A DNA stretch of 64,000 nucleotides from positions 479,573 to 543,572 of the forward strand of contig SJOL01006493.1 of NCBI GenBank assembly GCA_004794785.1, read 5' to 3'. The notes beneath the pieces were generated by a model. The model saw only the letters and a program-made list of their open reading frames with translations, ran no database searches and was not told the DNA's origin. A program made the position numbers and the translations under genes. This document shows positions 57,290 to 64,000 of this stretch, piece by piece (position 1 is the stretch's first letter; each line of letters starts with the position of its first letter). The stretch is from Opisthorchis felineus (Eukaryota > Platyhelminthes > Trematoda > Opisthorchiida > Opisthorchiidae).

Positions 57290-58500
57290 AGTCGTCTGAT
57301 CGAAGACTGTTTTGGAAATGATTGAGCTGTTTGACAGCATTCGTTCGTTCATATCAACTATTCAACTAACGTCCAGGAACACCTTAGACTAAGTGGTCTT
57401 CAGGTTTGAGGCTCCACTTGATCCTTATCTTTATGGATAGTCACGATATCGGCAAGCTTCCGTCGGTAGTCTTTTCTCCTGCAGTAATTGGTTGCACAGA
57501 AGAGCAAGAGAGTATGCGTACCGATAATTACTGAATCCACTATTCCAGTAGACAGTCTATTCGAGCTTTTGTGACAAGGCAAATAGGCGCTCTTACATCG
57601 TCCCGTTGGAATTCAGCATAGACACGCGTTTTGGAATAATATGTGTAATAAATAATGTGTCATCAGAGTTGACCAGATCTTCGACGCATTTCCTGGGGTA
57701 GTTCTAGCCTAGACATACTTGAAGTAAGCTCTAGGGTTGGTCATGGCTTTTCTGGTCAGAGGAAACTCAACAACGTTTTTGGCGTGCTCCCTGACTGTCA
57801 GCATTTTTTTCGCCGCGAAGTCGTATGTTGCTCCAGGCGTTCTGGATCCAAGGTGCCTGGTCAAGACATGTCTGCAGGTAAGTTACGCTAGGTTTTCTCG
57901 TGTGAACTGCCACAGACCCTCCAGGGTAAGGTCGTCTATTCATCTGCAAGGTTTCCACATCCAAGGCAGAAGCGCTTACTTTGTCGGATAATCCTGTGAT
58001 TCCTTCCGAGAGGACTTCACCCTCACCCTAGGGGATCGAAATTTTGGGATGAAATGGTCATTGTTTCCGGCGGGTGACCCCGAAACGACTTCCTCTAAAT
58101 CGTTTTGGAACCTCGTAGGTGCTAGATCAATGACTGAAGGTGTGGTCGTTTCCCCCATCTTGATAGGCTTCCTGGTTGGGGGCCGGATGGATACTATCTT
58201 GAAGCATGTGGACAAACGAGTCCCAAGTAGCGTCATCCTCGTTCCAAGATATACGTGGAGCATTAAAGCCACCAGCAACCAGTAGTCTGTCCGATGTGCC
58301 GCAATTATGATGGAGGAACAAGGGGAGTGCACGTTCTGATGGGCTGCGGCTGTGGAGGCTAAGGTAAACGCAAACGAGCGCACACCTGATTGTTGTCTGC
58401 AGCACAGTACATAAGAGGGCCTGGATTTGTGAGGTGCACAGGGGCTTACTCTGCTCATTTGGGAGGTGTTGATTGATGAGTACAAGCCTCTCGTCTTCTA
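57290..58500 (-). pseudogene. CR1-like LINE, endonuclease to reverse transcriptase start
   Basis: Minus strand, in element order: DRLLVAGGFNAPRISWNEDD near 58270 (the GDFNAPhIDW endonuclease motif, with D changed to G), the linker near 57740-57660 (TNPRAYFKYV), and the RT entry at 57480-57350 (RRKLADIVTIHKDKDQVEP and RPLSL, the usual form ADVVPIxKxGDRxxPxNYRPISL). Several stops and frame changes are present. The remainder of the RT is missing, cut near the LTR fragment at 57268. Confidence 0.7.
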
Positions 58501-61500
58501 TTCTGCCATCCATTTATCCACACGATGACAGTCCAGGCCTACCAAATGACGGTCAACATATGAGTCTTCAGTGCTGGGCCAATTCTCAGGTGTGACTACT
58601 TCCACTCATAGTTTTCTGTAAGCTGCCTAATTTTACTTGTTCCGGGCGCTATATGCATTCGTATGCATCATCTGCGGCGTGTTGCCCCTTTTCTTCTCTT
58701 CCTATTCATCCCCTAGCTTGGAACTTAAGAGCGCAGCCCGTTTTTCATTACCCTTACTCTTGGTTCCCCCCAGCCAGCCTGCCATTTGCAGTAGACAAAC
58801 CCTGCCGAAAGTATGAGACACCGGCACGAGACTGCCTAGTCTGTATGTTTACGGATGAACTGATGCCTTTAGAGGTTCCGCTACTGACGAGCTCCAAAGG
58901 GGCCTGTCCGGCTGAGTCACCTCTTTCTGTCTCGCAGGATGCTGCCATGGCGTCACAGATGACTGCTGCGTCCCTGTGTTTACAAAGGTTTGCTGACTTG
59001 GCTCACTCCAGTCGGTTTATGTTCAATAGTTAACGTTCCTGACGTTATAGCAGGCCAGGCTAGTGCATTTTGAGAGCATCCTGGAGCAACCCGCGTATTT
59101 TCCAATAAAGATACATGGATTTCTGCGTTGAATAGGGAAGGACTACTGGTAAATATATCCAGAACTCGATCTTGTTGCAAAGAAACCGGGTCTTTCATCT
59201 CGATTATGGTAGGGATGTCGGGGTTTGTGCGCAGCCACAAGTTCAACTGTTGCTGAAATTCTGGGGATCGCAACTCTCCCCAGCAGCAATATTGGTTGGT
59301 GGTCACTCGCGTACTTCTCAGCATCATCACTGGCTGCCAAAATGCCCCCGTCTGGCGTGACGTTTACCATATTTTCCATGATCGCCCTGATCACGCTACC
59401 AGCTGGTCCTTGGCCCGCGGATTTTTGAGCCCCAGTATGGCAGACCGAAGTATACGCTCGAGGTCCCATTTCCACAGACGATGGAATCGTCTGTCTATCT
59501 CAGCTGAAACATCGGCTATTCGTAACTCGCTACAAAGGGATGGAAGTGGATACGCATACTTTCTCCCGGACTTTCTGGTTTGACCAGTAATCAGGAAACT
59601 GCAGTAACGTCTGAGTGATACATCAGTATGCTCTTCAGTCGTTGGCGTCCTTCGCCTTAGCTGCTGCAGTGATGAAATCCACTCACTGGGGGCTTCTGCT
59701 CTCCTTAGAAACTTCTAATTTTTCGTGTGATTCTGTTTGTTGTGTTTGGCTGCTTGGATCTCTAGCTGATTGTCCTAGGGGTCGTCATTGTTGGATCTTT
59801 GGCTACCCTAGCATCAGGGTTTCTGCACTCTTTTCGTTGTTATTTGGGTGTTGCCTTTCCAAAACTGACCGACACTCTGTGAGTTTCGTCTCACGGGTTC
59901 TCATTTTGCCTCTTTCACTTTCACTGATATCCTGTGAGCTTCTCCTTACTTATTCGCTTTTATCTATATAACAACCGATTGTTTACAAAGTACTTCTAGA
60001 ACGGTCTCTTTTATCTAGGTTCTATATGGCCTTATCTAGATGACGATCACTTGGCAGTTTGCGATGGAAAGGGCGAACCCAAAATGAGAAATCGGGGTGG
60101 AGTTTTATTATGAGTGTTGCTCTATCTTTTAATTCTGACCCTATATTGTGATATTACTGGTGACACATCACATCGAATACCTTCTGCTACCTTTAATAGG
60201 CAGGAAGGTTGCCTACATTGATGGGTCGGTTTTTCGTGGACTTTGACTTATTTTAAGAAAGTATTCCCATCAGAAGGTTATAAGTGATTGATGATCGCCA
60301 AATACAGATTAACAACGAAAGAGCTCGTGTGGTTGGTCCTTTCGGGACCCGATCCTACATCTGCCATAAACACGCATATCAAGTCTCGGGAAGGCATGGA
60401 GGATTATTCTGACAAAGCACTCTAACTGTTCACCAGAATTCAGATGGTCGGTGGAATAAGTGAAGAGCTGAGTTGAATTATGTTCTACATTCTTGGTTCT
60501 GTTTGATCACGTAGGTTGATATGTTCTAGAACAAGGAACCCCAATTAATCAGCATTTCGCTCTGTATTGTCGTCAACGTTATCCGGTTCACAGCATGAGC
60601 AGAATAGTATAACCACTGGCATTCTGGCTTATCATAGCATTTCTCAAAGGATACGTACCAGCGGAGGGCAACACATATAGACCAAGCTCCTAAATGTCAA
60701 AGTAACCGTCAAAACTGCCACTAGCATAGCCGCTTCGAAACACCTTTCAAATTGATCAGGATACACCAAAACCGTGGGAACCAGAGTCTGAATATATAGA
60801 GATTCTTTACACAAAAGGAAGAAACGGTTATCGCCAAAATACACCTTAGAGCAAGCCACTTGACTATTTCCACTACAAAACAAAAAACGGAGGAATCAGT
60901 CTTGCATAAGTCTTGGGAATGACTGAAAGGCCATTTGGTGGGCAGAGGATAAAGACAGTCCTTAAGTCTATCAATAAACGTCATACAGCCCTCTGAATCA
61001 AAAAGGGAAGCATAAACTACGAAAGGGGCCAGAGATGCATGCAGATTCGTTCATTAATCAATTAATTAAGTAAGTAAGTAAGTAGGCGGGATGGAGTGGA
61101 AATAAATTCACAAACACCGGCTTGCCAACCTCGAAAACCAACAAAATAGAAGGCCATCTAAACCATAACGCACTGGAAGTAGCAGACGTGTTATGGCTTC
61201 TGTACTGATGCCTCAAAAGGAATTAACTGAATACTAGTATGTGGGTTTATAGCGCAGAACAAATTTTGAAGGGATCAGTATGTGACAACAAGGAGCGGAC
61301 TTTCAATTAGCTTTACAGAGATGAGGAAACAGCACCCATCCATCAGCCAACTACGGATGCCTTTTCAAGTGTGACGAAGCGTCCTCAAACCAATTGTGAA
61401 GCTGTGCTTATGAATCAACAACAAATAAGCCTGCATCAGGTCTTATCATTCGGCGAATTCCTTGTCTTTTCTTGTCAGAATCCGTAAAGAATTTAATGAG

Positions 61501-61624
61501 CAATAAATGGCAGCTTGTTGGGCTGATCGATCCAACGTTCTCAGTGATTGGCATTTGGAAATACGTAGAATTTATCGACAGGTGACGGATAATGTGTATG
61601 ACTACCAATATTTGGGCAACCAGG
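58501..61624. other. Unassigned DNA
   Basis: A minus-strand frame near 59250-59150 (LNLWLRTNPDIPTIIEM) faintly recalls the start of a LINE endonuclease but lies too far from the endonuclease motif at 58270. A short AAGT repeat lies at about 61066-61084. Nothing else is recognised. Confidence 0.35.
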
Positions 61625-61701
61625 TCATCATCATCATCATCGACAGTATGACATCAGTGTTCAACACCGATGCTTCACTGCCGTAAGGGCAGTGAAGCAT
61701 C
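61625..61701 (-). repeat. RTE 3' tail with perfect 14-bp hairpin
   Basis: ATC repeats followed by the tail core (minus strand GCAGTGAAGCATCGGTGTTG). At 61669-61682 and 61688-61701 a perfect 14-bp inverted repeat GATGCTTCACTGCC / GGCAGTGAAGCATC encloses a 5-nt loop. The right arm duplicates the tail end in inverted form. Confidence 0.75.
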
Positions 61702-62960
61702 TTTCCTGGGCAACCAGGACAGGCTCGTAATTCATCGGCGTGTATGACGATGTTGATGGGGGAAGAAAGTTGAATGGATATGCCTGGGTTGGAAATTTAC
61801 TTATTGTTTCGTCTGCGGGAGAGTGGACACATACTTCTGGCAAAAAGTTATTTTTGCGCAAATCTACGCACGGTAGATACGTTACTATGGCTTACTCAGG
61901 AATAGTATATGGTCAATATATATTCATCCACCGTTTGTTATAGCAATAGCGTAAACTACCTTTTATCTTAGTGGCAATACCTATAGACTCAGATAGTATA
62001 TTGGACGTCATCGACAGTGTTGCTACACGGGTATTCTGAGTCATTACCGAGCAAAATCAACCTTTCACAAGGACCATTCTATCTTCCTATGAAGAGCATA
62101 CGGTTGTACAACCCAACCATCACAAACGTCTGCCAGTGCTTAGTCTGTTGAGGTTTGTTCTAAGTTTTTGCACTCCTGGAGCACCATCTATGAATAAATC
62201 AGGTCATGCACCCGGAGTAGTGACTTTCTAGCGAAATTTGTCCTTAGATTTGAAATGTTTCTCGGCCGGCTAGTTGTAGGTGGCTATGGTATCCGTAGAG
62301 TTTGCTTTAATATCGACTGAACAGTCATGCTTCTGTTCTAGCCCCACTATTCTGGTTAGTTCATACCAAAGTTGGGAGGCAGTGGACTAAAACTTCACTG
62401 ATATTGGTGCTCATCAGTAGTTCACATCTTCGGGCGTGCCATGGTTCTGTTTGCTATCGCCACTTACTACCCACCAGCTGCTTATGACAACTACGATTCA
62501 GCACTAGACTATGGGCCTTACTAATACATCTACTGTTTCTGTGGGACATCAGTACGGGAAGATGGCTTATTTCGGCTCACCTAGTGCCTAATATCCTGCC
62601 ACCTGTCTTGGAAACTGTTTCTGACAATGAGTAGTTCATTGTTTGGGTATATCCGTGCGAACGTACACCTCGTGCACAAAGTTTACACACTTTCCGGGCA
62701 TGCGGTAATGGATGTTAAGGTGTCACACCGCGACAGCTGCAGTTTTTGTCAGAGGCCTTTCATAAAACTGAGGTTACCGTTCTCTTCCACGATCGTGACT
62801 TCTATCAGGGGCTATGGTGTTCGTGCCAACAATGTGTACCAGTAAACTGCTTGTACGTACTTTACACGTACCGTAGCCAACCATGCACGGGTCTCAAAAA
62901 TGTGGCAGTCGTTGACCATTGGACACAACCGGCTTCGACGTGGACATTCTCATCTAGCGT
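61702..62960. other. Unassigned DNA
   Basis: No gene or shared repeat recognised. The right limit is set by the GC-rich leader of the RTE element. Confidence 0.35.
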
Positions 62961-64000
62961 TCCCTAAAAGTTGACATTCTTTCCGTGTTCGTCTCTGCAA
63001 ACCTGCACACGCGGGTTCACGCAGACACACCGGTCGGACCTAAAGCTGCCACCTTGAGGTGGTGGTCGGGCTTGAGTGCTGCAATGATCCCGCTGGCTAC
63101 ACTGGCTGGAACATCGTTCCACAAGGTGCAACCATTCCAGGAAGGCCAAAGGGGGCAGTCAGACCAAGAGCAACGAGATCCCGTACTACGAGTAATCGTG
63201 CTACGAGGCGGTCTGGAGGTAAAGTCGTACTGTCCTCTGTAGCAGGAGTGTGAAGGCAGTAAGGTGTTTCCCCCAGGTGACCAGCATGTCAATAGATATG
63301 GGAGCAGCGATGCTGCCTTCTCCCGAGGAAGGACGGGTTAGAAAAGGTCGGCCCTAAAAACCGCACACTCCGATCGCCCAACGGTTGACCGTGACCGCCG
63401 GCGCATTATCCAATACGGACCAAATACTTTTAAAACCAAAGAGGCCGGTGCTGCTCAAAGGGCACCTACTGCGCGCAGCCGCATCAGGAATGAGACAGTA
63501 ATGCCTTATTCCACCGATGTCCCTCCCCAACCCCTTCCCACCACACAAGCAAACGTCGCTGGGTCATTTGACTGTCAGCTATCTGACCGAAGGGCCTTAT
63601 GCTATTCGCTGCCTATTAACAAGAAACAAAATAACACCTTTCTAAATCCACGAGATCCTTTCTATATAGGAGCTTTTAACGTCCGTGCTCTATGTCAAAT
63701 TGGTAAACAGGCAATGCCTGCTGAAACCATATATTCCCTTAAAATTGATGTATGCTCTGTCTCCGAAACACGCATACAAGACCCAAGCGTGGTTGTGCAT
63801 CTTAGAACGCCAAGGATGAATTCAGCTCTTTCACATTTCTCCCTCCGTGTATCCGGTGGCCCAGAAGCCATGACTCGTGGAATATATGGCGTGGGATTTG
63901 CACTCAGCCCCAGGGCTGAACGCGCTTTGCTGGATTGGATCCCAGTGAACAGTCGTCTTTGCGCCGTCCGGTTATCCAGTTCAATCAAGCTCAATGCCTC
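62961..64000 (+). mobile_element. RTE-like LINE, 5' part (continues beyond window)
   Basis: A GC-rich leader (about 62961-63340) is followed by an ORF2 start that is open to the window edge. The exact 5' end is not visible. Orientation is plus. Confidence 0.75.
63342..64000 (+). CDS. RTE-like ORF2, N-terminus and apurinic endonuclease domain (partial)
   Basis: Open for about 219 codons from just after a TAG at 63339 to the last base; the first ATG is at 63501 ([11 protein letters not shown]). After a polar leader comes [16 protein letters not shown] and then the endonuclease fold: [17 protein letters not shown] (N of NVR is an active-site residue), [13 protein letters not shown] with the metal-binding Glu, and [19 protein letters not shown]. 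The endonuclease nicks target DNA for target-primed reverse transcription. No stop or frameshift is visible, unlike the other LINE pieces, so this may be a young copy. Confidence 0.88.

Noticed and set aside
58980..59475. LINE endonuclease start on minus
   Set aside because: Only a faint match (LNLWLRTNPDIPTIIEM), and the distance of about 950 bp to the GDFN-like motif is too long without an insertion I can show.
1..64000. CRISPR array, operon, phage or bacterial defence system
   Set aside because: No regularly spaced direct repeats and no clustered bacterial genes; the content is animal nuclear DNA with introns and retroelements.

Overview
This 64 kb window looks like nuclear DNA from a parasitic flatworm, most likely a trematode and possibly a fasciolid-like fluke. 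The evidence is one large intron-rich animal gene, a septin, set in a dense background of old and young retroelements: Gypsy LTR elements, RTE-like and CR1-like LINEs, a Penelope-like fragment and tRNA-derived SINEs. Codon use and the style of the LINE reading frames match what I know of digeneans. The species is inference; there is no bacterial or organellar gene content.

Layout. Positions 1-17156: LINE debris (a CR1-like LINE at about 2.6-4.1 kb on +, another at about 4.5-5.0 kb on -), a decayed Mag-type Gypsy element on - (6347-11002), then mostly unassigned DNA with a few short protein-like frames on - and copies of the CR1 3' tail. Positions 17157-52877: one septin gene on +, of the SEPT7/SEPT2 kind. 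Six long-range exon junctions are all GT-AG and all phase 0; one extra very short intron (32 nt in the preferred reading) is needed in the first coding block. The predicted protein is about 484 residues: variable N-terminus, septin GTPase domain, C-terminal coiled coil. Its introns hold the repeats, including a nearly intact antisense Gypsy element (38874-43391) with 309-bp LTRs about 97% identical and a single open gag-pol frame. Positions 52878-64000: SINE, Penelope-like fragment, a solo LTR of the same family as the intronic Gypsy with a 4-bp target duplication, RTE and CR1 pieces, and at the right edge the open 5' part of an RTE-like ORF2 that runs out of the window.

How it works together. 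The only host gene I can name is the septin, a filament-forming GTPase of the cell cortex. Everything else identified is transposon-derived. I found no operon, CRISPR array, rRNA, true tRNA or new multi-gene system. The items most worth a second look are the micro-intron, the P-loop change in the septin, the young intronic Gypsy with a tRNA-His-type primer site and a YGDD polymerase motif, and several unassigned protein-like exons.
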